Shown piece after piece: positions 17,297 through 26,810 of a stretch of 64,000 bases of DNA. The notes under the pieces are model-generated. The model did no database searches and was not told where the DNA came from. It saw only the letters and a list, made by a program, of their open reading frames with translations. Position 1 is the stretch's first letter. Each line of letters starts with the position of its first letter. A program made the position numbers and the translations under genes. Source of the stretch: Tolypothrix sp. PCC 7712 (GTDB lineage Bacteria > Cyanobacteriota > Cyanobacteriia > Cyanobacteriales > Nostocaceae); NCBI RefSeq assembly GCF_025860405.1, contig NZ_CP063785.1, positions 7,379,390-7,443,389 on the forward strand. The letters run 5' to 3'.

Positions 17297-19251
17297 TAAA
17301 TCTCCTTTTCTGCTAATCCACTCAGCAGGACTGTGTGCCAACCAGGTTGCAGGTGCAATGTCTGTTCGCACACCTGTCCACGCAAATTGCGCCAGCGTAA
17401 ATCAACTCGCACTGGTGTATCCAAAGACGAGCGATCGAGTCCAAAGTGCAAGTCTGTACTGCGTACTCCTGAATGCCCGTTGCCACCATCTACCTGAGCG
17501 ACGAGTTGTCGTCCATCTGGGAGATATACGGTTGCTGTAGCACCAATTGCAGGCTGTGCAAAAGTTTTTGCTCCTGGATGCCCTGGATAAGTAGTGGTGC
17601 TGGCAGATGAATCCAGTACCCGGAGAAGATGCAGTCCTAAAAATGCTTTCGTTTGCGAGCTTTGATTCTGGTAAAAGTAAGAAGGTTCCCACTGGTTGGC
17701 TACAGCAAAATCTAAGTCACCATCTCCATCAACATCAGCAGTGGCAATTCCCCGACTGACCGAAGTTTCATCTAGTCCTAGTTCCTTTGCCAAATCGTAA
17801 TAGCGACCATTTTTGGCACGTACAAAGAACGGATTATGCTGATGACCGCTTAAATCGTCACCCGGTTGCAATCTGGCCCAACTGCGCGAATCACTCAGGA
17901 GTTGATCGTTACCCATTGCTAGTTCGTGCAACTCAGGCCAACGGTTGACATTCCCTTTAGCAAAACCCGTTGCTTGCAGTGCTTCTAAGGTTCCATCGTT
18001 GTCAAAGTCACCAAATTTGGCTTCCCACGCCCAGCCACTGCGCGACAATCCTAATTGCTCGCTGCGGTCAATGTAGGGCGCGACACCTTGCTGTATTCTC
18101 TTGCCGGTGTTGAGAAACAGAAAGTGGCTTTCTTCCAAGGCATATTCCGCAGCAATGTTGCTGACATAAATATCTAATAAACCATCACTGTTGATATCTC
18201 CAAAATCTACCCCCATTCCTTTAAAGCTGTCGTGACCTAAAACTTTGGAGTTGGCAGTGGTTAGATTTTTCTTGCCTGACAAGATGGCGAAGTGCAGTTC
18301 CCCTGGTTGAGAGCGATTGTGTAGCAGGCGATCGGGGCCAAAATCATTAGCAAAATAGATTTCAGGTAAAAGATCGCCATCGAGATCTGCTGCTCCCACA
18401 GCCAGCGTCCAACTATTGGCTACAGTCTCGTCCAGAACTCCCTCGATTTCTTGAAACTGCACTGTTGGCTCTACCCCTGCTGTTGCTCCTGTCCATAACA
18501 GCAAATGCTTGCGTCCGCCATTCCTCGCTCGCGACATCGAATGCTGCATATGTTCGCGTCCGGTGGCTTTCGCGTCCAGAATTCGCGCTCCATCTGGGTG
18601 GTAGTTGCCGACGATTAAATCGGTATGTCCATCCCCGTCTAAATCAGCCAGGGTGGCAGCATTGGTATACCAACGTTCACTCTTGGGTACAATCTCGCGT
18701 TGTACGTAGTTACTATTAGTTAGGGCCAGTTTGTCTGTTTCTCTTCGCAGGTAGGCGATCGGGGTTCTGCCCCAGTAATAAACCAGCAGATCCAGCCAAC
18801 CATCTTCATTTAGATCCTCGATTAAGCACCCCATTGGAGCCATGACGCTTGATTCGTAGGAGAGTAAACCAGGAGTCAAGGCAAATGGTTGATAACGGTT
18901 GGGTGTTCCAGGTACGGGAGCGATGATCGCTCGATCTACTCTGGGATCGACGTAGCAAACATCATTTGCCAACCCGTCTTTATCCAAGTCGTTGAGGGCA
19001 ACGGCTGCACCAACTGAAGAAGTCCAGGCGGCGTGGCGTTCTAAACTAGGATGCACTGCCCGCACAAATTGCAATGATTGTCCTGTTAATTCTGGTAATG
19101 GTAAACGAGTGAAGCGAAATCGACTGGCGATCGCCCCTCGTTCTGGAGCAGATAAATCTGGCAGTTGAGCAAAATAGAATAACGTCACAATCAGCGCGAT
19201 CGCTACCAAACGCCTTGTATGATGCCAAACAAAGCTTTTTATAAAACTCAT
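17296..19251 (-). CDS. unbV: Enediyne biosynthesis protein UnbV (E4-like), FG-GAP/VCBS repeats plus ASPIC/UnbV domain
   Basis: 651 residues beginning with an uncleaved-looking signal anchor (RRLVAIALIVTLFYFAQL). A series of FG-GAP/VCBS beta-propeller repeats with DxDxDG calcium-type loops follows (DLDKDGLANDV, DLNEDGWLDLLV, DLDGDGHTDLIV, DINSDGLLDIYV, DVDGDGDLDFAV). The C-terminal ASPIC/UnbV domain contains STDLHFGLDR and VDLRWRNLRGQ. It is predicted to face the periplasm, or to be anchored with the propeller outside. UnbV is one of the conserved companions of PKSE, of unknown biochemical role. It overlaps unbU by one base (TAATG). The 150 bp upstream (19252-19401) holds no gene. Confidence 0.9.
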   Translation of the reverse strand: MSFIKSFVWHHTRRLVAIALIVTLFYFAQLPDLSAPERGAIASRFRFTRLPLPELTGQSLQFVRAVHPSLERHAAWTSSVGAAVALNDLDKDGLANDVCYVDPRVDRAIIAPVPGTPNRYQPFALTPGLLSYESSVMAPMGCLIEDLNEDGWLDLLVYYWGRTPIAYLRRETDKLALTNSNYVQREIVPKSERWYTNAATLADLDGDGHTDLIVGNYHPDGARILDAKATGREHMQHSMSRARNGGRKHLLLWTGATAGVEPTVQFQEIEGVLDETVANSWTLAVGAADLDGDLLPEIYFANDFGPDRLLHNRSQPGELHFAILSGKKNLTTANSKVLGHDSFKGMGVDFGDINSDGLLDIYVSNIAAEYALEESHFLFLNTGKRIQQGVAPYIDRSEQLGLSRSGWAWEAKFGDFDNDGTLEALQATGFAKGNVNRWPELHELAMGNDQLLSDSRSWARLQPGDDLSGHQHNPFFVRAKNGRYYDLAKELGLDETSVSRGIATADVDGDGDLDFAVANQWEPSYFYQNQSSQTKAFLGLHLLRVLDSSASTTTYPGHPGAKTFAQPAIGATATVYLPDGRQLVAQVDGGNGHSGVRSTDLHFGLDRSSLDTPVRVDLRWRNLRGQVCEQTLHLQPGWHTVLLSGLAEKEI

Positions 19252-19401
19252 ACAGCTTCACCAAAGAGTGACTGTAAATAAAATCTCTTTTACTTGGTCG
19301 GGTGTGTTGTCGCCAAGCGCAACGCACTATCCTAGATCTAGTTACTTTTTCCTCCCCACACCCATATTTCTTTAGAAATTAGGGAAATCAGATATATAGT
19401 G

Positions 19402-20373
19402 CTATCTGCATGAATTCATATATGGCTGGACTTGTTTGATGGCAAACTGTGCTTGAATCCTTCGCCGCCAGATTTCATACGCTGGCTCTGTTCCTATGGG
19501 GAGTTGTTCTAGGGCAATGTCAGCTATCTTAGCGGCGGCGTTAGCAGAACAATCACACAGAACTTCACAGGCGATTTCTGTGTATTCTGATGAATTACCA
19601 GCGTTTTGACGGGCTTTCGCGGCAAAAACAGCCCCCTGCGCTATGCAAGGCAGATAAATCCCTGCTGATTGCCTTAATGCTTCGATTCCTGCGCGCTCTA
19701 CACCCCCAGCATAAGCACAAGCAAGCCCGACACCACTCCAAAGGTCGGCCTGTCGTGCTGTAGGGAATTGCGAGATTGTGACAGGAATTCGCGCAACATC
19801 CCCACCATCGATAAACCACAAACTCCGCCCTAGACCTTGATCGAAAACTCTACAGGCATAACCAGACAACCGATTTGGCACTATTTGTTCTGCCACAGCC
19901 CATTGCCAGTGAAAATAGCCTTCATGGAAGCCGTATCCATCGACTGTTAGCCACCCTAATAACGGATCTAAACGCTGTAGAAATGGTTTAACCCGTTGGT
20001 GCAGTCGAGCCAGAACCCAACCAACTCCTACATGCACCATGTATACGTGTGCGGCTCCAGGTCCTGCTAGAAAATTATGCAGGCGATTCCGCCTCCAAGG
20101 GATTAGGGCATCTTGGAGAGCCAGCCCCATTGCGGCTCCTTCAAAGGCAAACCCACGTAATTCAAGTTCAACTTGGTTGAGCTGATGCGCTAATACCTCT
20201 GAACGGTCATATCTAAGTGCCGTATGATAGCCAAACAAAAATATTTCCCCAATCTGCTCTAATCGCTGTTGCGATCGCGCATCTCCCTGATGAAAACATC
20301 TCTGGGCAAAGGTTGTTTCTTTTAATGAAATACCGAAGATCTGTTGGCGTAGCCCGGCTAAACAAGGAGTCAT
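19402..20373 (-). CDS. unbL: Enediyne biosynthesis protein E3/UnbL-like (DUF1702 family)
   Basis: 323 residues that match the DUF1702/E3 family found next to enediyne PKSs. Recognisable stretches are FLFGYHTALRYD, LRGFAFEGAAMGLAL, HVYMVHVGVGWVLARL, DGYGFHEGYFHW, RVFDQGLGRSLWFIDGGD and GVGLACAYAGG. There is no known catalytic motif and no signal peptide. It is the first gene of the leftward cassette, giving the order E3-unbV-unbU-pksE-(membrane gene)-thioesterase seen in actinobacterial clusters. The 600-bp AT-rich region upstream presumably holds the operon promoter. Confidence 0.88.
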   Translation of the reverse strand: MTPCLAGLRQQIFGISLKETTFAQRCFHQGDARSQQRLEQIGEIFLFGYHTALRYDRSEVLAHQLNQVELELRGFAFEGAAMGLALQDALIPWRRNRLHNFLAGPGAAHVYMVHVGVGWVLARLHQRVKPFLQRLDPLLGWLTVDGYGFHEGYFHWQWAVAEQIVPNRLSGYACRVFDQGLGRSLWFIDGGDVARIPVTISQFPTARQADLWSGVGLACAYAGGVERAGIEALRQSAGIYLPCIAQGAVFAAKARQNAGNSSEYTEIACEVLCDCSANAAAKIADIALEQLPIGTEPAYEIWRRRIQAQFAIKQVQPYMNSCR

Positions 20374-20969
20374 ATTAAAACCTTTTATATAAAGAGTGAT
20401 TGACCAAAGTTTGCCAAAACCCCAAAAGCTCCCTTCTAGGTTTGATGTCTAAAAGCTGGGCAAGGTTGTGTCCATATTTGAAATTGCAAAAAGATTTACA
20501 GCAGAACTGTCTTATTGCTGAAAAAGAACTATACAAGCGCTAAAAAATAGTCGGCAAAGAAGGCAAGATAAAGACAAATTAAATTACCTTATCCTATAAG
20601 TTTGCTCTATAGCAAAATTCAAAATCTAACACCCAAAGTTATAGTTTTTTGTTCAGCTAAATACACAAAGTAAACTAAAACAGCAAAAATGAAGAAGTTC
20701 TGTCCTTCTAAAAATGGAAAAATAAACTTTGACGAGAGAGGATACTCAAAGAGTAATTTATAAAATAAGGTTAAAGTACTACTTTAACCTCTTTCAAGCG
20801 AAGTTTACAAGTTTTAATAAACAAAAAATTGTATAAAGATTATATAGGTGTTTAGATTGAGCTAAATCAAACCATATAACTATCTGACTTTAATAGATAA
20901 ATATTATAAATATCGTTAATTATAATCACAAAAAAGTTAATAATAATACATAAAATACGAGGCTTAGAT
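20374..20969. other. AT-rich intergenic region, likely divergent promoters
   Basis: 596 bp without a convincing gene. It separates the leftward enediyne cassette from the rightward small RHH gene, so promoters for both should lie here. I see no clear terminator or operator with dyad symmetry that I would defend. Base composition is markedly more AT-rich than the flanking biosynthetic genes. Confidence 0.4.
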
Positions 20970-21347
20970 TTGAGTCGAAAAGAAAATAAAACTGGCAATA
21001 AAGAGGCGCGTCGTCCAACTTTTTACATGAAAGAGGAGTTACTTAACAAAGTAGCAGATCAGGCAAGAGAAGAGGGAAATACAATGTCACGCTTTGTAGT
21101 TGAGCTACTGAATTTATTGCTCTTATCTCCCCTTGGTCAGGAACTTCAGGAAAGCGCAAGGAGAAATCGGCGTACTTTAATTCAAGAGTTGAGGAATAAC
21201 TTAATTCTATTTAACGAACAAATTTCATCCGACGAGATTCGTCAGTTGGCACAAGAAAGTCAAAGAAATTCAGATCAAATGTTAATTTACTTAGTGTTAC
21301 TTGGACTGCAAATTTATAAAGATCGTTTAGAGGCAAAGCTGGAGTAA
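20970..21347 (+). CDS. Small ribbon-helix-helix-like DNA-binding protein
   Basis: 125 residues. After a basic N-terminus (SRKENKTGNKEARRP) the stretch RPTFYMKEELLNKVADQAREEG / NTMSRFVVELLNLLL has the strand-helix-helix layout of Arc/MetJ/CopG-type RHH proteins. The remaining ~70 residues are helical (ARRNRRTLIQELRNNL). The start is a TTG with a GAGG site 8 nt upstream; no ATG fits the domain. It stands alone, divergent from the enediyne cassette. It could be a local regulator, or an orphan antitoxin/plasmid-type repressor; no toxin partner is visible. Confidence 0.6.
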   Translation: MSRKENKTGNKEARRPTFYMKEELLNKVADQAREEGNTMSRFVVELLNLLLLSPLGQELQESARRNRRTLIQELRNNLILFNEQISSDEIRQLAQESQRNSDQMLIYLVLLGLQIYKDRLEAKLE

Positions 21348-21640
21348 TATTGAGGATTGTAATTGGTACGTAAGCCTTGCCTGAAACTAATTAACTTTAT
21401 TAAAGGATTTTTGCCAGATTAGAGGTGTGTACCATAAACTCGTTTTGGAAAGCACTAAAATTGCTCTATACTTCAATTTGATTCATACAAATAATTGACA
21501 AGCAGTCACTCAGTTAACAGTAAATACTTCCACGGTATACTCGAACTTAAATTTAGTACTTCTCCGAAATTGCTCATTTTGCTCCTACCTCATTTACTGG
21601 AGTTTAGACGAGTTTCAGGTGCGGAATGTAGGATATAAGC

Positions 21641-21692
21641 GAATGGCACTAAGAAAAGCTATAAGCCATACACAACAAGGAATATAGCTTTT
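21641..21692. repeat. Solo left-end remnant of the IS4-family element
   Basis: GAATGGCACTAAGAAAAGCT followed by ATAAGC and an AGCTTTT block matches the left end of the IS at 35056 (differences scattered over ~50 bp), but no right end or transposase follows. It is a footprint of an older insertion. The rest of 21348-21999 shows no gene. Confidence 0.65.
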
Positions 21693-22005
21693 AATGCAGG
21701 GTAAGAGCATCTCAATCAGGCTTGACATAAGGAATCAGAAGAATCTAATGTATTGTCAGTAGACCTAAAAGTTCTGCGATCACGCACAGAGCGATACCTA
21801 TAAAACCGACTGTTGTCAAAAAAACCGTATTCTGAAATACATTTTTTAGAAAACTCCTTCAGCAACTATAAATAAGTAAAACTAATTAATCACTGAAAAA
21901 GTTAAGAGTAACGCGCCCACCAAAAGATAGTTCTGGATCTGTAGTATGCAATTTTTGTAAAGTATGGAGGTAAAGAAGCAAAGTTGAGGATTATTTAGTT
22001 TGGCT

Positions 22006-23146
22006 ATGAATGCAACGGAGCCAGTTCTAACTGATAGTAAAACCTTAAACGAAGTAGTTAACTGTTTAACAGAACATATTCCAATTCAGACTCAAGGTAA
22101 GTGTAAACAACAAAATATCTTTGAAATTTTAATTCGAGCAGCCACCCAAAGGGATAGTATTGAAAACACAACCAAAGTCTTAAAAAACGTTCCCTCAAGC
22201 AACGACATTCGTTACCCTAAGCGAGAAATATTCAGATATTAAACCTCTAGAAACAGACTTAAATACATCACTTCAAAGCCGATTACCAGATGGAATCCGA
22301 GAAGGTAAACAAAAAATAGCTATTGATTTCAACTTAATTCCTTATTATGGTGAACCTTCACCATCAGAAGCACCATATATTTATAGAAGTCAAGCTAAAA
22401 GTGGTACTTGTTCTTTCTATGCCTACGCTACTGTTTATGTAATTAAGAAGAATAAAAGAGTCACCTTAGCTATCAAAGCTGTTCAACAACAAAATACGAA
22501 GGCAGCAATTATCACTTATCTTCTAGCACTGATTGAGCCTTTAAATCTTACAATTGAAAGATTATACTTAGACCGTGAATTCTTCTGTGTCCCAGTGATC
22601 AGATGGTTACAAGCTCTTGATATTCCATTTGAAATGCCAGTAATTGTTCGCGGCAAACATGGAGGTACTAGACAATTAATTAGAGGCAGACGAAGCTATA
22701 AAACAACTTACACTTTAAACAGCGATAAATATGGCTCTGTCACTTTTCAAGTTTGGATAGTTTGTACCTATAAAAAAGGCAAAAGGCGAGCGCACGGGCG
22801 AGAATTTTTTGTTTATGCTGTGTATAAAGTTAAGTTGTCATTACATTCAATACATGACGACTATCGTCTCCGTTTTGGAATTGAAAGTAGCTATCGGATG
22901 AAAAATCAATGTCGGATTAAAACAACTATCAAAAATCCCACAATTAGATTTCTATTTGTAGCTTTAGCTTTTTTAATTATTAATGTTTGGATTTATCTAG
23001 TCTGGCATTATCTCAGCCGTTTAAAAAAAAGTTCAAGACAAGTTTTCTCCCATCTATTTACCCTTAAACAAATGCTTGAGTTTTTACGTCAAGCAGTAGA
23101 CCGCAATTATGGAGTTGCCTGTGAAGTTTACTTACCATCTGGCTGA
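22006..23146 (+). pseudogene. ISH3-like transposase, frameshifted
   Basis: Two frames together encode one transposase. The first runs from ATG 22006 to about 22213 (ending SSNDIRY). The second resumes as LSEKYSDIKPLETDL and runs to 23146. The joined protein has plausible DDE residues: Asp in AIDFNLIPYYG, Asp in LYLDREFF and Glu in RLRFGIESSYRMKNQ. It ends in a hydrophobic C-terminal helix region. A one-base change around 22213-22216 disables it. The element lies inside the polyketide region. Terminal repeats were not resolved by eye. Confidence 0.72.
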
Positions 23147-23239
23147 TTTTGGTTGATTTTGGGGTTTATTTATAAATTAATCTTATCATTTAGCCAAGCA
23201 ATCAGCTTTTGTATATTCCCCCCAAAACTATATCGTAAA

Positions 23240-23932
23240 CTACCATTTTTTAGCGATCGCAGAAGTTTTCGGTCTACTGACTTTTTGTATATTTTGCCAA
23301 GTGGGAAAATATAACGGGTCATCGGCTCCATTTCCTTCGAGGGTGGCGCTAACTAACGGCATTCCCATCGGGTCAAGCGTTGCTAACAACTGACGATATT
23401 GCAATAAGTCTGGGCGTTTATCTTTGGAATAGCCATAACACAGTAGATTCTCTTCTGTATCGCTTTGATTTTCATGGTTGACACTGAAACTCGTTGTGTC
23501 CGTGCGTGCCCTAGTCGTTGGTAATTCGTAGGCTTTAATTATCTGCCTTCCTAATTTGATTTCTATTTCCTGCCTAGCAAGTGATTGCTTTCCTAATTCT
23601 TCTACTACCCTTGCCAATCGGTCATCACTAGCATCTTTTTCTCCTATCGACCATCCCGTACTTAATTCCAATATTCTTCGGTGTGTTTCTACCCATGCTT
23701 CGACCGCACACAAGCGATGGTCTGATTGAGTGATTATATATGTTAGAAATAATACACTCAACTGCCCATAGCTCATTCCTTGGTGGTTTCCGTGTGGTTT
23801 CTTCAATTTTTGGTCGATATGTTTGGCTATTTCAATTTGCTTGAGCCATTCAACTATCAATGGAATATCGTCTATCCGCTCGGAGCTTATTTTTACTTCT
23901 GTCTCGCTCATCGATGCACTCCATTCCAACAC
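23240..23932 (-). pseudogene. IS1634-family transposase, N-terminal fragment
   Basis: The 230 residues match the start of IS1634-type transposases (IPLIVEWLKQIEIAKHID, GMSYGQLSVLFLTYIITQSDHRL, RTDTTSFSVNH, DKRPDLLQYRQLLATLDPMGMPL, YFPTWQNIQKV). The family is about 550 residues, so more than half, including the rest of the catalytic core, is missing. After QNIQKV the sequence diverges and stops next to the ISH3 copy. It is a dead fragment, probably cut by the neighbouring insertion. ATG 23911 (MSETEVKISS) is a reasonable start. Confidence 0.72.
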
Positions 23933-24207
23933 AATCTGAGCTTCACACTACCCTCAAATCCTCTCTCATAATACCTTTGCTTTAAAAATCGTCTTAACCC
24001 TTACCGATAAAGCCATTAATTCCTTTTACTGCTTCAAAATCGGCGAACGCACAGTTTGAGAATGACAATATCATTTTTAGCGTTCCGCTAGGTTGCCGCA
24101 GGCATCGCTCTGTTCGCAAGTTATATCTAGTTCATTTGTTCTACTAAAACCCATCTCTATTTGGCACTTTGTCAATATTTAGATGCGTTTGCCCTGGCCC
24201 TCTCTCC

Positions 24208-25278
24208 TCATCCTCTTATTTTGGCTAAGGTATTGTACTCAGCAACGTCTATTAAATCTAGCATCCCCCCATATATGAATTTTTTGACTATATTGCTGGC
24301 CAAAAAGTCATGAGGATAACCTAGTTCAATCTCGCTGATCCTATTGAGTCGATGGATATGTTCTTCAGTCAAATTGAAGTTACAGCAGTCCAGATTTTCC
24401 TTGGCTTGCTGTGCTGTACGTACACCGATAATGGGAATCACATTTTGATGTCTGAGCCAATTAAGAGCTACTTGGGCTGGGGTTTGGCCAATCTCTTGAG
24501 CAATCTTGCTGACTTCTTCCGCAATCAACCAATTGCGATCACTCCTCTCAACAAAGTGTCCCATGATGGGATCATCCAAACGATTTGGCTGTGCGGTGTG
24601 ACTCACTGTGCAATTATGTCGGCTGTATTTGCCAGTCAGCCAACCACTTGCAAGTGGAGTCCATGCGGTAACTCCGATGCCCAAAGCTTGTGCCATTGGG
24701 AGTAACTCGCGCTCAACCTCTCTGGCAATCAAATTGTATTCAATCTGCAACCCAATGAAGGCAGACCATCCCCGCAGTTCAGCTAGTGTGTTAGCCTGGG
24801 CAACAATCCAGGCAGGCGCATTCGAGACACCTATGTAAAGAATTTTGCCCTGTTGTATCATATCGTCCAAGGCGCGCATAACTTCTTGGACGGGGGTCAT
24901 AAAGTCCCACACGTTGAGCCAAAGAAGATCGATATAGTCTGTATGCAGTCGCTTTAAACTGGTTTCTACAGAGCGCACCATGCTCTTACGATGGCTGCCA
25001 GAACTATTGATATCATTGGTGAGATTGCTCCCAGTATATTTAGTTGCTAAAACAATTCGTCCTCTGTCAGTGGCGATAAACTCACCTAGCCATTGTTCAC
25101 TCGAACCATAGGAGTTAGAACTGTCAATGAAGTTGCCACCTGACTCGGTAAAGATATCATAAATTTTTTGACTTTCTGCTTGAGAAGATCCCCAGTTCAA
25201 TCCTTCCTTAAACCCCATTGTCCCTAGACAAAGGCCGGAGACGCGCAGTCCGCTTTTGCCTAACAGTTTGTATCTCAT
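24208..25278 (-). CDS. Aldo/keto reductase-family protein with an altered active site
   Basis: 356 residues with a typical AKR N-terminus (MRYKLLGKSGLRVSGLCLGTMGF) and NADPH-site C-terminal part (VIPIIGVRTAQQAKENL). Of the usual catalytic tetrad Asp52, Tyr57 and Lys80 are present (FIDSSNSYG, VLATKYTG). The histidine expected in the IDLxxLH segment is Asn122 (IDLLWLNVWD; codon AAC). The same replacement occurs in Kv-beta AKRs, which have weak reductase activity. It is the last gene of the leftward operon starting near 30450. It probably acts on, or senses, a carbonyl intermediate of the cluster product. Confidence 0.88.
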   Translation of the reverse strand: MRYKLLGKSGLRVSGLCLGTMGFKEGLNWGSSQAESQKIYDIFTESGGNFIDSSNSYGSSEQWLGEFIATDRGRIVLATKYTGSNLTNDINSSGSHRKSMVRSVETSLKRLHTDYIDLLWLNVWDFMTPVQEVMRALDDMIQQGKILYIGVSNAPAWIVAQANTLAELRGWSAFIGLQIEYNLIAREVERELLPMAQALGIGVTAWTPLASGWLTGKYSRHNCTVSHTAQPNRLDDPIMGHFVERSDRNWLIAEEVSKIAQEIGQTPAQVALNWLRHQNVIPIIGVRTAQQAKENLDCCNFNLTEEHIHRLNRISEIELGYPHDFLASNIVKKFIYGGMLDLIDVAEYNTLAKIRG

Positions 25279-25314
25279 GTTTTTGATCCATCTTGTCGAT
25301 CTGATATCAATCGG

Positions 25315-25797
25315 TCATGGAGAAACAAAGGATATATGAGAAGACGCTATCTGCCAACCAGTATCCCGTTTGACATAGGAATTGGTATCGCGGTATGTAC
25401 CACTGAAATCTTTTTCTTCAAAGTTACCTCTCATCTGAAACTGGCTGACCAGCACTGCCACATTTCCATAGAATTTCGCGCTTTCAACATTTCTTTCAAA
25501 TTCATTCCAATTTATTCCCCCAGGTGAGGGACTCAAGATATGCTCAATCATGTTTTGTTTGTCAATCACATTCCCGGTATTATCAACCAAGGTGAAATCA
25601 TCATCAATCATTTGCTCCAATGCTGATTCGTCCTTGCGAACAATGACTTCCTGAAAATCGCTGAGAAATTCCATGATCTCTTTCTTGGGAGATTTTCTCC
25701 GTTTTTTGGGAACTTCCACTCCTAGAAATCCTTCAAAAAAAGCTCGCAGTGTCCTGCCAGTTTCGTAAAGGCGCTCATCAATATTGTTGTCATACAT
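25315..25797 (-). CDS. NTF2-like/DUF4440-type protein
   Basis: About 160 residues. A basic stretch (VPKKRRKSPKKE) precedes an NTF2-like fold (MEFLSDFQEVIVRKDESALEQMIDDDFTLVDNTGNVIDKQNMIEHIL, then YRDTNSYVKRDTGWQIASSHIS). The frame is open to 25848, but ATG 25797 has an AGAGG site 7-8 nt upstream. Such domains serve as cyclases, isomerases or ligand-binding units. It lies between the VOC protein and the aldo/keto reductase in the leftward operon. No catalytic residues can be assigned. Confidence 0.75.
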   Translation of the reverse strand: MYDNNIDERLYETGRTLRAFFEGFLGVEVPKKRRKSPKKEIMEFLSDFQEVIVRKDESALEQMIDDDFTLVDNTGNVIDKQNMIEHILSPSPGGINWNEFERNVESAKFYGNVAVLVSQFQMRGNFEEKDFSGTYRDTNSYVKRDTGWQIASSHISFVSP

Positions 25798-26028
25798 TGT
25801 TTTTTCCTCTTTGTGGTTCGGTATAATCATGTTTAGTCTGAGTGCCACTGTTAAGCTAGGCGCGCCAAAATTGCTGAATTTCTGGTTATGCTCGTCATTA
25901 GTGAGCCAGCTGACTTCACAAGTTAATGTGCATCTTGTCTGCGGCGTAATAGCTTACCTGTAGAGGAATGGTACTGATGATCTCACAAGATGCAATATAA
26001 CGACAGTCTAGAATACAAGTCTTGAACG

Positions 26029-26391
26029 TCACTCACGCAGAACAAATGTGTTGCCATCTTGATCAACAAATGTAGCCATGACCCCTCCCGGTTGTTCCAC
26101 AGGTTCCTGCGTAAAATTCACACCTTGTTGACGCAACTGTTCATAGGTTTTGTGGATGTCCTGACATTTTAAGACAATTCCGGTAAACGTCCCGATTCTC
26201 TCTTCCAAGCCAGGGGGAGTCCACAGTGCCAAGCTCGTCTCAGCGCCTGATGGTAATACCTCAATCCAACGAGCATTTGCTCCCATTGGCTCATTGGCGA
26301 TCAACTCAAAACCCAGCACGTTGGTGTAGAAGTCCAAAGCCTTGTCCTGGTCTTTAACACAAACACCAACTTTAGCAATGTTAGTAATCAT
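26029..26391 (-). CDS. VOC (glyoxalase/bleomycin-resistance) family protein
   Basis: 120 residues with the paired beta-alpha-beta-beta-beta modules of the vicinal oxygen chelate fold: VGVCVKDQDKALDFYTNVLGFELI and GIVLKCQDIHKTYEQLRQQGVNF, ending PGGVMATFVDQDGNTFVLRE. The usual first-strand metal histidine is not evident (KVGVCV), so it may bind a ligand rather than a metal. VOC proteins in antibiotic clusters often sequester the drug, making this a self-protection candidate. A catalytic role cannot be excluded. Confidence 0.85.
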   Translation of the reverse strand: MITNIAKVGVCVKDQDKALDFYTNVLGFELIANEPMGANARWIEVLPSGAETSLALWTPPGLEERIGTFTGIVLKCQDIHKTYEQLRQQGVNFTQEPVEQPGGVMATFVDQDGNTFVLRE

Positions 26392-26421
26392 CTGAGTGAT
26401 ATTACGGAAAAATGTCTTACA

Positions 26422-26658
26422 TTAGTCACTTTCTGCTTGTTTTAGCCCATGTTCCCACTCGTATCGGGCAGTTACGGCTTGCGACCACCAAGGACTAAGT
26501 GCGTATTGGGAGCGGAGATATGCCGCCGTTTTGGTATGTCCTTGCTCTTTAACGTCCCACTGGTCGAGTATAGAGAACCATTCGTCCCAGCCTTTACCAG
26601 TTTTAGCCTTTACCGTCTCCTCTTTAATACTGCGCGATCCTGCTTTTGATTTAGCCAT
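26422..26658 (-). CDS. Small DUF4287-like protein
   Basis: 78 residues, with the pattern IKEETVKAKTGKGWDEWFSILDQW ... AAYLRSQYALSPWWSQAVTARYEWEHGL characteristic of DUF4287-type proteins, which also occur fused to AHSA1/SRPBCC domains. ATG 26658 follows an AGGAGTGAGG site and is preferred over the upstream codon at 26676. It lies in the leftward operon between the tandem SnoaL protein and the VOC protein. Function unknown. Confidence 0.7.
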   Translation of the reverse strand: MAKSKAGSRSIKEETVKAKTGKGWDEWFSILDQWDVKEQGHTKTAAYLRSQYALSPWWSQAVTARYEWEHGLKQAESD

Positions 26659-26810
26659 TTGCCTCACTCCTAACAAGGTAGAAAGCTGACCTTTGAGTCA
26701 CTTGCTGGTCGCTAGTCTCGTATTATAGAGGATGTTTTGGTCTATGCCTACCGAGAATGAAAACCCTGCTGTGATTGATTATAGGGTGATGTGAATGAAT
26801 CGGGTTCCTC

